Below the pieces are notes generated by a model. That model was not told the origin of the DNA. It worked only from the letters and a program-made list of their open reading frames with translations, and made no database searches. This document shows, piece after piece, positions 13,121 to 19,078 of a stretch of 22,692 nucleotides of DNA. Source of the stretch: a virus; the IMG/VR virus record IMGVR_UViG_3300027971_000238, positions 1-22,692 of that record; one strand, written 5' to 3'. Numbering within the stretch: position 1 is the stretch's first letter; each line of letters begins with the position of its first letter. Both the position numbers and the translations under genes were made by a program.

Positions 13121-13573
13121 TTAAGCTAATAAAACTGAATTAGCTACAGTAGTACGCTCTAAACGAATTACTTTACCTTCTCCTTTGGCTACTAATGAAC
13201 CATGCTCATAAACTTCAGATCCATTAAAACTAATAGTTTCTCCGGTAGAAGGATTAATTTTAGGAGCTTGACCATCATAAGCTGGAACTGTTTTTTCTTC
13301 AGATAAAATATCTAAAGGTAATACATCACCAACTTTAAATTTAGCTGCAATTGTTGAATCAGCATTGTGAATAGCTCTTACAATTCTGTTACCCCAACCC
13401 ATTAAAAGCTCTTGAGCTGCAGTAGCTCCACCACCTTTAACTTCTTGACAAGCAAAAATTGTCTTGTATTTAGGGTTTTTAGTATCTTCAATAGCGAAGA
13501 TTCTTGTTTGGCCATCTTTAATTTCTGGCATAGCACTTGTAATTTCTGAATTTTTTGAATTTTTTGTTAACAT
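13121..13573 (-). CDS. Hypothetical phage protein, 150 aa
   Basis: This unrecognised protein is richer in Gly, Ala and Val than its neighbours. It contains GQTRIFAIEDTKNPKYKTIF, KGGGATAAQELLMGWGNRIV, FKVGDVLPLDI, and a C-terminal part with INPSTGETISFNG. The composition and strand-rich pattern would suit an abundant nucleic-acid-binding or structural protein. Its own strong terminator and codon use richer than its neighbours hint at high expression. No catalytic motif is visible. It is preceded by a tRNA-like gene and a short hairpin (AATCCTT/AAGGATT, about 13609-13633). Confidence 0.78.
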   Translation of the reverse strand: MLTKNSKNSEITSAMPEIKDGQTRIFAIEDTKNPKYKTIFACQEVKGGGATAAQELLMGWGNRIVRAIHNADSTIAAKFKVGDVLPLDILSEEKTVPAYDGQAPKINPSTGETISFNGSEVYEHGSLVAKGEGKVIRLERTTVANSVLLA

Positions 13574-13670
13574 TTTACTTAATTTTTATAAACTTTTATT
13601 TATTTTAATCCTTAATCCGACAGCAAGGATTTAATCTGTATTATTACTATTACTTGACTATAGTAATTTG

Positions 13671-13748
13671 TTTGCTTAAAGAGAGTCGAACTCTTATTTA
13701 CTTCCGGATAATAACCACGAAGCATCTTTCCATTTAGAAGATAAGCAA
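13671..13748 (-). tRNA. tRNA-like gene, isotype unresolved (possibly degenerate)
   Basis: The T-arm is canonical (AAGAG, loop TTCGACT, CTCTT), and the next seven bases TAAGCAA pair perfectly with a 5' TTGCTTA acceptor half. The discriminator is A. The middle is irregular. The D-stem TCTT/AAGA overlaps the expected positions 8-9. The presumed anticodon arm (CTTCGTGG, TTATTAT, CCGGAAG) is longer than usual with a bulge, so no standard anticodon can be assigned with confidence. It may be a divergent or decaying phage tRNA. Confidence 0.55.
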
Positions 13749-13785
13749 AACCATTAAGCTAACCAATTAATTACCACAAAAAAAA

Positions 13786-14115
13786 TTAGCTTAATTTAAT
13801 TAGGACTTCAGTATCTGATTGCGCTGTAGCAAATTTCCCAAGAAATTGTACTGTTTTAATCATTGCTGATCTTAATTCTTCTTGTTTAAGAATTTTATCA
13901 CATTGATCAACCCAGTAACTCCAGCTATATCCATACCAAGTTCCTTTATGTTGTGTACAAACTTTTTTAACAGACCTTATTTGTCCGTAAGACATTTTTT
14001 CTAAAGTAGTAAAGTTACCCATCCATTTCCATTGAGGAGGATTTGCAAAATTAGGTTTTTGCCTACCTACTTTAAACTCTGATTTAGAATTTAAAGTTTT
14101 AGAATAATTACTCAT
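13786..14115 (-). CDS. Hypothetical phage protein, 109 aa
   Basis: This basic protein is rich in aromatic residues: FANPPQWKWMGNFTTLEKMS, then YGYSWSYWVDQCDKILKQEE and a helical C-terminus. The N-terminus is polar and probably disordered. No family is recognised. The Trp/Tyr-rich centre could form a nucleic-acid-binding face, but this is speculation. Its ATG overlaps the stop of the 29-residue gene upstream. Confidence 0.68.
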   Translation of the reverse strand: MSNYSKTLNSKSEFKVGRQKPNFANPPQWKWMGNFTTLEKMSYGQIRSVKKVCTQHKGTWYGYSWSYWVDQCDKILKQEELRSAMIKTVQFLGKFATAQSDTEVLIKLS

Positions 14116-14204
14116 TAATCTTCTTTGATTTTTTGTTTAATGTTATTAATTCTAATCCACTCTTTAAGAGTTGCAATCTTTTGTTTGTTGCTTGTTTTTG
14201 ACAT
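14115..14204 (-). CDS. Tiny basic peptide, 29 aa
   Basis: The peptide is MSKTSNKQKIATLKEWIRIN, then NIKQKIKED. It is a single basic helix in prediction. The ATG (14204) lies 2 bases after the stop of the glucosaminidase gene and its TAA overlaps the next ATG (TAATG), which makes it a plausible coupled cistron. Very short, so moderate confidence. Confidence 0.5.
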   Translation of the reverse strand: MSKTSNKQKIATLKEWIRINNIKQKIKED

Positions 14205-14206
14205 TG

Positions 14207-14728
14207 TTATTTAATTTGAGTTAATAATTTAGTATAGTTTTTATTTTCAGCATATTTCTCTTGAATGTTATTTAAGTAATATTGTTGTAATCGTTTATAA
14301 TCTTTAATACAATCTTTATAAGAATTATATTTAGCATGTCCATTTAATTTACAAACAGCTAATTTTTGTTTAATATATTTAATACCAAACAGATTCTTAT
14401 TTTGAAATAATATCTTAGATTTTAAATGATTAGTTTCAACTAATACTTGTTTAATAACTAATTCAGGAAATAATATATTTTCTTGTACTAATGCATTAAA
14501 TATTGAATCTTTATTTAATACTATATCTTTATTACTATGTTTTGTAATTTTAAATATTACTTTTTTATTAGCTAAATCTAAGCTTATAATAGATAATATT
14601 ATAAATACAATAATGTATAATAATATAGTATAATAATTAATTTTTGATTTACAATATTGTAAACAATTAGTACAAAATAGTCTGTTTTCATCTAAATGAA
14701 TATGACTATTACAACAATCTGATTTCAT
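14207..14728 (-). CDS. Membrane-anchored glucosaminidase (peptidoglycan hydrolase)
   Basis: This 173-residue protein has three parts. A small Cys-rich N-terminus (DCCNSHIHLD, then FCTNCLQYC, Cys 5, 6, 19, 22, 26) could bind zinc. A transmembrane helix spans about residues 33-52 (YTILLYIIVFIILSIISLDL). The outer domain is of the glucosaminidase/lysozyme type: FPELVIKQVLVETNHLKSKI with probable catalytic Glu98, then the family signature NLFGIKYIK at 112-120, and a later segment KYNSYKDCIKDYKRLQQYYL. It would cleave peptidoglycan from the membrane side, as a lysis or cell-wall-remodelling enzyme. It is upstream of small genes and downstream of a tRNA-like gene, close to several tiny membrane proteins. 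Confidence 0.8.
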   Translation of the reverse strand: MKSDCCNSHIHLDENRLFCTNCLQYCKSKINYYTILLYIIVFIILSIISLDLANKKVIFKITKHSNKDIVLNKDSIFNALVQENILFPELVIKQVLVETNHLKSKILFQNKNLFGIKYIKQKLAVCKLNGHAKYNSYKDCIKDYKRLQQYYLNNIQEKYAENKNYTKLLTQIK

Positions 14729-14759
14729 AATTATTTAGTTTTAATTAATAATTTATTAG

Positions 14760-14850
14760 TAGACTAGGTGAGAATTGAACTCACATTTTCACAATATATA
14801 CATTAAACGTATTTACTAATCTAACATCAACTTATTTTAGACTCTAGTTG
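14760..14850 (-). tRNA. Class II-like tRNA gene, anticodon uncertain
   Basis: The T-arm is canonical (GTGAG, loop TTCAATT, CTCAC) and is followed by acceptor half CTAGTCT and discriminator A. The 5' half CAACTAG pairs at five of seven positions, with the outer two mismatched. The D-stem is TCTA/TAGA with a long loop. An anticodon arm AATAC, loop GTTTAAT, GTATA would place UUA at 34-36, which would read the stop codon UAA; a one-base register shift gives UAA (leucine). A 12-base variable region with a small stem fits Leu/Ser/Tyr types. It is probably tRNA-Leu or a degenerate gene. Confidence 0.6.
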
Positions 14851-14867
14851 ACAAAGAGTTTTTTTCA

Positions 14868-15176
14868 TTATTGTTGAATTAATTCTTCTTTAACGAATAA
14901 TTCAACAACGGAAGTAGATAAAACATAATCAAAATCAGTAATTAAATCCATTAATTCTTGTTTAGAATTAATAAATTTTAACTTGTCAACTTCAACTATA
15001 TCTGTAAATTCAAAAGGATCTCCACTCCATGGATCATATTCTAATCTACTTTTTTCTATAGTAGTTTTAGTTATGATTGATTCTGATAGTTTTCTATTGG
15101 CTATCTCCAATGCTTTTTTATTTGCATCTTCTAAAGAAACAAATAAGGTTGAGCAACCTTTTACCATGAAATACAT
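14868..15176 (-). CDS. Hypothetical phage protein, 102 aa
   Basis: This unrecognised protein has an N-terminus MYFMVKGCSTLFVSLEDANK, in which the second Met could also be the start. A helical region follows (KKALEIANRKLSESIITKTT), then WSGDPFEFTDIVEVDKLKFI and a C-terminal helix-strand part. The pattern resembles a small protein that binds a partner through its beta strands. It is predicted soluble. It directly follows the tiny membrane-protein genes and precedes the class II tRNA-like gene. Confidence 0.7.
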   Translation of the reverse strand: MYFMVKGCSTLFVSLEDANKKALEIANRKLSESIITKTTIEKSRLEYDPWSGDPFEFTDIVEVDKLKFINSKQELMDLITDFDYVLSTSVVELFVKEELIQQ

Positions 15177-15236
15177 TTTTTTTAGAATATTAATTTAAAT
15201 AGTACATATTATATAACGTAATTAACAAACGGTTTT

Positions 15237-15317
15237 TTATTGTGTAACTATAAAAGCTACTGCTACAAAAAATAACACTGTTATAATTGTAGCTACTAAA
15301 TCTAAAAATGTTCTCAT
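15237..15317 (-). CDS. Tiny membrane peptide, 26 aa
   Basis: The peptide is MRTFLDLVATIITVLFFVAV, then AFIVTQ. It is one hydrophobic helix with a short polar start. The ATG at 15317 follows the stop of the next membrane gene by 6 bases. Three tiny hydrophobic genes in a row make chance unlikely, though each alone would be weak. Confidence 0.5.
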   Translation of the reverse strand: MRTFLDLVATIITVLFFVAVAFIVTQ

Positions 15318-15323
15318 TTTAAT

Positions 15324-15533
15324 TTAAAATAAATTGTCTAAATGTCTTTCATAATATTCCATCAATGAAAAACCGACTAACCACCAATGAAGTATTAATA
15401 AATAAGTAATAAACCAATTAGGATTAGTTACTACTTCTTTAAATGGAAACCATAAGCAACCAAATAAAGATAATGAGAAGAAATATAATCCTGTTAGGAA
15501 TATATATAGAAAAATGTAGATAATTACTTTCAT
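15324..15533 (-). CDS. Small two-helix membrane protein, 69 aa
   Basis: A hydrophobic N-terminal helix (VIIYIFLYIFLTGLYFFSLS) and a second one (NWFITYLLILHWWLVGFSLM) end in a charged tail (EYYERHLDNLF). The size and topology would suit a small holin or antiholin, but no family is recognised. A TAACAATT motif precedes the ATG by 14 bases. It lies in a cluster of three small membrane proteins upstream of a glucosaminidase. Confidence 0.68.
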   Translation of the reverse strand: MKVIIYIFLYIFLTGLYFFSLSLFGCLWFPFKEVVTNPNWFITYLLILHWWLVGFSLMEYYERHLDNLF

Positions 15534-15544
15534 TGTTTTATTGT

Positions 15545-15646
15545 TTAATTGTTAAAATTTAAAAACATTGATATAGTTATTGAAACCATTGTTAAAAGAA
15601 AGGTTGTTGCAGCTGTTAATGCTGTAATTAGAATAAATTGTTTCAT
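15545..15646 (-). CDS. Tiny membrane peptide, 33 aa
   Basis: The peptide is MKQFILITALTAATTFLLTM, then VSITISMFLNFNN. Residues 4-29 are a continuous hydrophobic helix with a positive N-terminus. A TAACAATT motif lies 14 bases before the ATG, and a terminator lies upstream at 15674-15714. It may be a signal-anchor peptide or small holin-like protein. Confidence 0.55.
   Translation of the reverse strand: MKQFILITALTAATTFLLTMVSITISMFLNFNN
15547..15554 (-). repeat. TAACAATT upstream motif
   Basis: Minus-strand context AAATTTTAACAATTAAACAA, 14 bases before the ATG at 15533. It overlaps the end of the preceding tiny gene. Confidence 0.5.
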
Positions 15647-15659
15647 TTTTTAATTAATT

Positions 15660-15667
15660 AATTGTTA
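15660..15667 (-). repeat. TAACAATT upstream motif
   Basis: Minus-strand context ATTTACTAACAATTAATTAA, 14 bases before the ATG at 15646 and just after the T-run of the terminator. Confidence 0.55.
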
Positions 15668-15673
15668 GTAAAT

Positions 15674-15714
15674 AAAAAAAAAATGAACAGTTTTTGTTAT
15701 TGTAGTGATGTTCA
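15674..15714 (-). terminator. Intrinsic terminator
   Basis: On the minus strand TGAACA and TGTTCA (15709-15714 with 15684-15689) form a stem with a 19-base loop, followed by about ten consecutive T. It ends the structured interval 15715-15845. Confidence 0.6.
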
Positions 15715-15845
15715 GCACTTTAATCTATTATTAACTAATTACGTTTATCTGTCAATGCAGCATAATTAATAAGTAAGCTAGATAACTTTAATAGGAAATC
15801 ACCCTATATCATATGAAGTAAATTGTTGATTAGACAATTGTATCA
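15715..15845 (-). ncRNA. Structured intergenic RNA element
   Basis: No gene is seen here. On the minus strand AATTGT/ACAATT closes one hairpin, ATAGG/CCTAT (inside GATA/TATC) a second, and TATTAA/TTAATA with inner TTA/TAA a third. The stretch ends at the terminator 15674-15714, as a short non-coding RNA or a long 3' untranslated region would. It matches no RNA family known to me. Confidence 0.4.
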
Positions 15846-15847
15846 GG

Positions 15848-16057
15848 TTAATTACTCCCAGCCTTCTTTATTTTAGCAATTATAGATACATTATAATATC
15901 TATGTCCTTGAGATTCACCTGATGAAATATTAAGTATTCTATTACCTTTAATTTCATAATCTTCCTGATTACTGCAACACCCACAACCTTCCCAATGAAA
16001 AGAAGGTGTGAGTTTTTTGAAGTAATTTTTAGCTTGTGATTGAGATAATATCAGCAT
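15848..16057 (-). CDS. Small conserved protein with Cys cluster, 69 aa
   Basis: I start this gene at the ATG at 16057 (MLILSQSQAKNYFKKLTPSF), just after the upstream stop (TAATATG). The longer frame to 16084 would overlap the upstream gene. The middle, HWEGCGCCSNQEDYEIKGNR, has a CxCC cluster that may bind metal. It continues LNISSGESQGHRYYNVSIIA and ends with a basic tail. From memory similar small proteins occur in Bacteroidota phages. The function is unknown. Confidence 0.72.
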   Translation of the reverse strand: MLILSQSQAKNYFKKLTPSFHWEGCGCCSNQEDYEIKGNRILNISSGESQGHRYYNVSIIAKIKKAGSN

Positions 16058-16058
16058 A

Positions 16059-16217
16059 TTAATATGATTTATAATTATAACCAAATAATTTAACTTTAAT
16101 CACACCAAAATTATAACCAATTCCATGTAAAAAAGAATGGGTAAATTCAGATAATCTAAATACAGCTTTACTGTTGTAGTCATTTGCTAAGTAATAACCT
16201 AATTTTAAGTTTTTCAT
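16059..16217 (-). CDS. Small hypothetical protein, 52 aa
   Basis: This unrecognised protein opens MKNLKLGYYLANDYNSKAVF, then RLSEFTHSFLHGIGYNFGVI and a basic aromatic end. A TAACAATT motif lies 15 bases before the ATG. The stop overlaps the spacing to the next ATG closely, so the two are likely co-translated. Confidence 0.62.
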   Translation of the reverse strand: MKNLKLGYYLANDYNSKAVFRLSEFTHSFLHGIGYNFGVIKVKLFGYNYKSY

Positions 16218-16231
16218 TTGTTTATGAATTT

Positions 16232-16239
16232 AATTGTTA
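16232..16239 (-). repeat. TAACAATT upstream motif
   Basis: Minus-strand context ATTTACTAACAATTAAATTC, 15 bases before the ATG at 16217. Confidence 0.6.
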
Positions 16240-16248
16240 GTAAATATT

Positions 16249-16461
16249 TTATTCATCTTCATCAAAAGACATATTAAACTCATTAGCCATATCACCATTG
16301 AGTTTAAATTTATGTTTTTGACTAAGTACTTTTAATCTATGTTTGTTACTATTGTTTACAATCATTTTAAGTACATTTTTAAGATGGTTGGTGTCCATAT
16401 CATCTATAGACACCTTTTTACCATCTTTTGTTTTCCAGTAAACTATTTCTTTATTACTCAT
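16249..16461 (-). CDS. Small hypothetical protein, 70 aa
   Basis: This unrecognised protein has a short beta opening EIVYWKTKDGKKVSIDDMDT, then a basic helix NHLKNVLKMIVNNSNKHRLK and an acidic end. The WxTKDGxxxxIxxMDxxHLxN pattern resembles a small helical protein family found in phages, but the function is unknown to me. Its start overlaps the upstream stop by 8 bases. Confidence 0.7.
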   Translation of the reverse strand: MSNKEIVYWKTKDGKKVSIDDMDTNHLKNVLKMIVNNSNKHRLKVLSQKHKFKLNGDMANEFNMSFDEDE

Positions 16462-16714
16462 CTGATTGATTTTCTAAAGAGTTAAGTTCACATTCGTTTT
16501 TCAAATCTAAATAAGATTGTTCACGTTGAACATCTTCTAAAGATAAATCATGTGCTATTTCCATTGTTTCGTTAGGAAAGTTAGCAATAATATTACGTTT
16601 TAAAATTAGTGTTTGTACACCATTTTCTTCAATATAGATTTCTTTTTCTCCTACTAAAGGATACTGATTTCTAATTGGGTTAATTAATTGAAAGTATCTC
16701 ATTTTGTTTTGCAT
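16454..16714 (-). CDS. Small hypothetical protein, 86 aa
   Basis: This unrecognised protein has beta strands (MRYFQLINPIRNQYPLVGEK, then NGVQTLILKRNIIANF) followed by an acidic helical tail. Met5 (16702) is an alternative start. A TAACAATT motif lies 29 bases upstream of the first ATG, further than at the other sites. It is the first gene after the long structured interval. Confidence 0.68.
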   Translation of the reverse strand: MQNKMRYFQLINPIRNQYPLVGEKEIYIEENGVQTLILKRNIIANFPNETMEIAHDLSLEDVQREQSYLDLKNECELNSLENQSDE

Positions 16715-16742
16715 ATTATTACAACTTGCCAGTTGCTTTTTA

Positions 16743-16750
16743 AATTGTTA
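16743..16750 (-). repeat. TAACAATT upstream motif
   Basis: Minus-strand context AATTACTAACAATTTAAAAA, at the end of the long structured non-coding interval and 29 bases before the ATG at 16714. Confidence 0.5.
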
Positions 16751-16760
16751 GTAATTAATT

Positions 16761-17674
16761 TGTGTTTGTTTTTATTTATCATCGAAGATATACTCTACAA
16801 TTGTAAGTAATAAAATAACAGGGATGCTTTTTACCTGTAATCAATAGTCTCTTTATTTACTATCATTTGCCTTATTTTAACACATTATTTAGACATTTTA
16901 TCCACCCATCAAGGGATGAGTGTGTGTATAATTAATTACCTTAAATTATTATATTGTAGTTAATACAATAATCTAAGTACTTGCTGATTAGGCTTTGTTT
17001 TCTAGCTTGTGCTCATAGAGGTTAAATAAGTTTGCAACCTTATAAAACATATTTGGATAAGGAAATCTACTCCTTGTAAGAACATTTATTATATTAAAAG
17101 CGAATCAAGCTCTGAATATATTTTCAACAATCAATTCTTACTTTAGATTGTTTAGGTTAGTAACCACCATTTTAATAATAATCCCTCTGCACTCAGTTGT
17201 AAGGTAGGTAGTCATTTGATCCTTATCTCAACTGCTCACCCTTGGGAAGTGAGTTATGGTGCATTAATAATATTCCTTTGTATTTAGTTGTAATAATTTG
17301 TAACCCTACACGCCTCTTACTGTAGGTAATAAATCAGACTTTATATTATTTACATCACATAAATAATAGAGCTGAAGGCGTTTCATAACTTATTACACAA
17401 ATTTGATTAGAATTTGTTTATATTACAACTAATTACATTGGAAAAAAAATAGTTACTATCTTAACTTCAAAGCCTTCTAAAAATTCTAGTTTTTAGTAGT
17501 GTAACTTCTTTTACGGCTCCATTAAGATTAGGTTTATTACCTCATTTATTCATATAAATGAAAAGGTTTTTTACAGGGATAAGCTGCTTAAATTCATAGG
17601 TTTTCTCCTACTATTCTTTTATCAAAAGACACAATATTTTTAAAGTTCACCCTTGATATTATCGCAGGTGAACT
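16761..17674 (-). ncRNA. Large structured non-coding RNA, family unknown
   Basis: Over 900 nt without a convincing gene. Stems in plus coordinates: ACAGG/CCTGT 16818-16838; CACCCATC/GATGAGTG 16903-16922; ATTGTA/TACAAT 16953-16969; AGGTT/AACCT 17019-17040; AAGGA/TCCTT 17059-17075; CAATC/GATTG 17128-17150; TGCAC/GTGCA 17188-17263 enclosing CAGTTG/CAACTG and the hairpin 17235-17253; a 12-bp stem 17284-17295 with 17421-17432 enclosing a pseudoknot (CCTACA/TGTAGG with CGCCT/AGGCG) and an 8-bp hairpin 17345-17367; CTAAAAA/TTTTTAG 17477-17496; AGTTCACC/GGTGAACT 17644-17674. At 16903-16922 and 17235-17253 the minus strand gives T-G wobbles where the plus gives C-A mismatches, so the RNA is probably leftward. 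Confidence 0.65.
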
Positions 17675-17692
17675 CAAATATTTGTAATATGT

Positions 17693-17986
17693 TTACAATA
17701 ACGCTAATATTGTATAAACATCATCAAACTTATCATTTTGTTTATAATGATTAGCTCTTGTATTTTCAGCAATAATAGCACAAAATTGTACAATTTCTTC
17801 TTGTTCTTTATGATATTCTTTATAATAAGAAGTTAAACCACCTTTTAAAAGAGATATTAGAACTTCTAAATCTTGTATATGACTGTAATTTTCATTAACA
17901 ATTTTAATAAGACTTAAATTTTTTTTTAAAACATTCATTAAATGCTCATCAGAGCACATTTCTTTTATTTCTTGAAAACTTTTCAT
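17693..17986 (-). CDS. Small helical hypothetical protein, 97 aa
   Basis: This unrecognised, mostly helical protein runs FQEIKEMCSDEHLMNVLKKN, then LVLISLLKGG-like hydrophobic helix text and YHKEQEEIVQFCAIIAENTR. It has no membrane segment. It is the only gene between two long structured non-coding stretches, which makes it a candidate partner of those RNAs, though nothing in its sequence shows RNA binding. A TAACAATT motif precedes its ATG by 15 bases. Confidence 0.7.
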   Translation of the reverse strand: MKSFQEIKEMCSDEHLMNVLKKNLSLIKIVNENYSHIQDLEVLISLLKGGLTSYYKEYHKEQEEIVQFCAIIAENTRANHYKQNDKFDDVYTILALL

Positions 17987-17996
17987 TTTTATGATA

Positions 17997-18411
17997 TTTA
18001 AATTGTTAATAATTCACGTTTATATGTTTTAACTCTTGCATCTCTATTTCAAGATTGTCCTATGGGAGTTATGGTATATTAAACCAAATACATTATTGTT
18101 TTGCGACTGATGTATTAGCAGACCGTTTACCATCTTATAGTTTTAAGTCATAAGATATGTTGGACTTTATTATTAACTAATTAGCTATTAATTAGTTTAT
18201 GTTGTGAAAATTTGAGAGTTTTTGAGAGTGAGAATAGCAGAAGTAGAGTATTAGTCTTCATTTATTAACTAAAACTAACACTCTAACTGCTTGACTTTTA
18301 CTTCATTAAGTCTAAGTTACCCTATTACTATGATTTACTTATAGTCTGATAATTGATAGAGAAGGATTTTTACAACAGTTAATCCTTAAAATCTGTTACA
18401 TTGGCTTAGTG
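17997..18411 (-). ncRNA. Pseudoknot-rich non-coding RNA, family unknown
   Basis: A gene-free interval with three H-type pseudoknots (plus coordinates). First: AAGGATT/AATCCTT (18362-18368, 18381-18387) interleaved with AACAG/CTGTT (18374-18378, 18393-18397). Second: AGAGTG/CACTCT (18225-18230, 18279-18284) with AGCAG/CTGCT (18236-18240, 18287-18291) and an internal hairpin. Third: ATCTTAT/ATAAGAT (18132-18138, 18150-18156) with AAGTC/GACTT (18145-18149, 18163-18167). The first and third share the 7-bp plus 5-bp design. There is also a 9-bp hairpin near 18176-18198. A promoter-like box at 18419-18449 would start it near 18411. No tag reading frame or tRNA-like ends are seen, so it is not a tmRNA. 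Confidence 0.65.
18001..18008 (-). repeat. TAACAATT upstream motif
   Basis: Minus-strand context AATTATTAACAATTTAAATA, at the 3' edge of the pseudoknot-rich interval and 15 bases before the ATG at 17986. Confidence 0.58.
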
Positions 18412-18418
18412 TTATCTT

Positions 18419-18449
18419 CAAACTTAAAAACAATAACCACAATACCAAT
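18419..18449 (-). promoter_or_regulatory. Possible Bacteroidota-type promoter for the non-coding RNA
   Basis: On the minus strand ATTG, a 19-base spacer, then TAAGTTTG. The second box matches TAnnTTTG; the first has one mismatch. It overlaps the terminator 18427-18466, the same terminator-then-promoter layout as at 5889-5930. Confidence 0.5.
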
Positions 18450-18466
18450 AAAGGTATTATGATTAT
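18427..18466 (-). terminator. Terminator after the OB-fold-like gene
   Basis: On the minus strand ATAATC-AATACC pair with GGTATT-GGTTAT, with a short internal loop and the apical loop TTTATT, followed by GTTTTTAAG. The ATAATC/GGTTAT stem contains a T-G wobble that would be C-A on the other strand. Confidence 0.6.
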
Positions 18467-18493
18467 CGCCAGCCGAAGGCTCAAGCCAATAAG

Positions 18494-18829
18494 CTAAATA
18501 AGTTTACCTGAGTACCCTACACCACTTACAGCTAATAAGCTAATAGCTGATGGTTCTACAACCTCAATATCCATTGGGTTAAAGTATTGTTTACCCTGAT
18601 ATTCACGCATTGTACCTACAAACTGCACTTTACAGCCTATAAACAACGCAGGAATATCTTTGGTTAATACTCTAACAGGATAAGGTAATCCTTTAAGCTT
18701 GAACTCTAATCCCTTGAGACCTGTAGATGTACTGTAAGGTACACAGGTAAGAACTGTATCTATGTGTACAGTAGTTCTCTCAATTTTGGTTTCACGCTCG
18801 CTAACAACTAAGTTCGTTAAATTTCCCAT
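18494..18829 (-). CDS. OB-fold-like phage protein, 111 aa
   Basis: This 111-residue beta-rich protein contains LEFKLKGLPYPVRVLTKDIP, then FIGCKVQFVGTMREYQGKQY and FNPMDIEVVEP. The V-x-F-x-G-x-M-R-E-Y-x-G-K-x-Y-F pattern followed by IEVV resembles an OB-fold strand 3-5 arrangement, as in ssDNA-binding and RecG-wedge-like domains. I infer nucleic-acid binding; no specific family is recognised. Its base composition is richer in G and C than neighbouring genes. It is the first leftward gene beside the divergent intergenic region, so it is probably expressed early. Confidence 0.62.
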   Translation of the reverse strand: MGNLTNLVVSERETKIERTTVHIDTVLTCVPYSTSTGLKGLEFKLKGLPYPVRVLTKDIPALFIGCKVQFVGTMREYQGKQYFNPMDIEVVEPSAISLLAVSGVGYSGKLI

Positions 18830-19040
18830 TTGTGATAATTATTTGTGGGATTTTTGTAGCACTTGTAAGTAGCTACACACACTTAGCATCGGGTATCTTC
18901 CTCCGCCCAAACTTAGGTAGGGGTGATTGTTGAACTGGTATCTACTCTAATCCAAATCCATTTTTTCAAAAAATATAAAAAATTTTTTTTTATTTTTTTT
19001 AGCTATAAATTCACTCTTTAAAAAAGTACTTAAAAATAAA
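18830..19040. other. Divergent intergenic region with AT-rich tract
   Basis: No gene is present. The part next to the leftward gene is G/C-richer (GTAGCTAC palindrome near 18873, and a TAAGTTTG box on the minus strand at about 18905-18912 without a good upstream partner). From about 18960 to 19010 there is an almost pure A/T tract. Such a tract between diverging arms is where a phage origin or unwinding element would sit, but no iterons were seen. Confidence 0.4.
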
Positions 19041-19072
19041 TTTGCATATTAAATATATACTTTTTACTTTTG
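19041..19072 (+). promoter_or_regulatory. Bacteroidota-type promoter of the rightward operon
   Basis: TTTG at 19041-19044, a 20-base A/T-rich spacer, then TACTTTTG at 19065-19072. Both boxes match the Bacteroidota sigma consensus exactly. The predicted start is near 19079, giving a leader of about 365 nt before the first rightward gene. Confidence 0.8.
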
Positions 19073-19078
19073 CTCCCA

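Noticed and set aside
13671-13748. Amber-suppressor anticodon (loop TTCTAAA)
   Set aside because: The flanking bases do not form an anticodon stem in that register, and the string falls in the D-arm region of the only cloverleaf with a perfect acceptor.
14983-15198. Plus-strand open frame over the 102-residue gene
   Set aside because: Antisense to a gene that fits the operon spacing; no upstream signal on the plus strand.
18905-18912. TAAGTTTG box as the promoter of the leftward gene at 18829
   Set aside because: The second box matches, but no TTTG-like partner lies 19-21 bases upstream, so the promoter for that gene remains unidentified.
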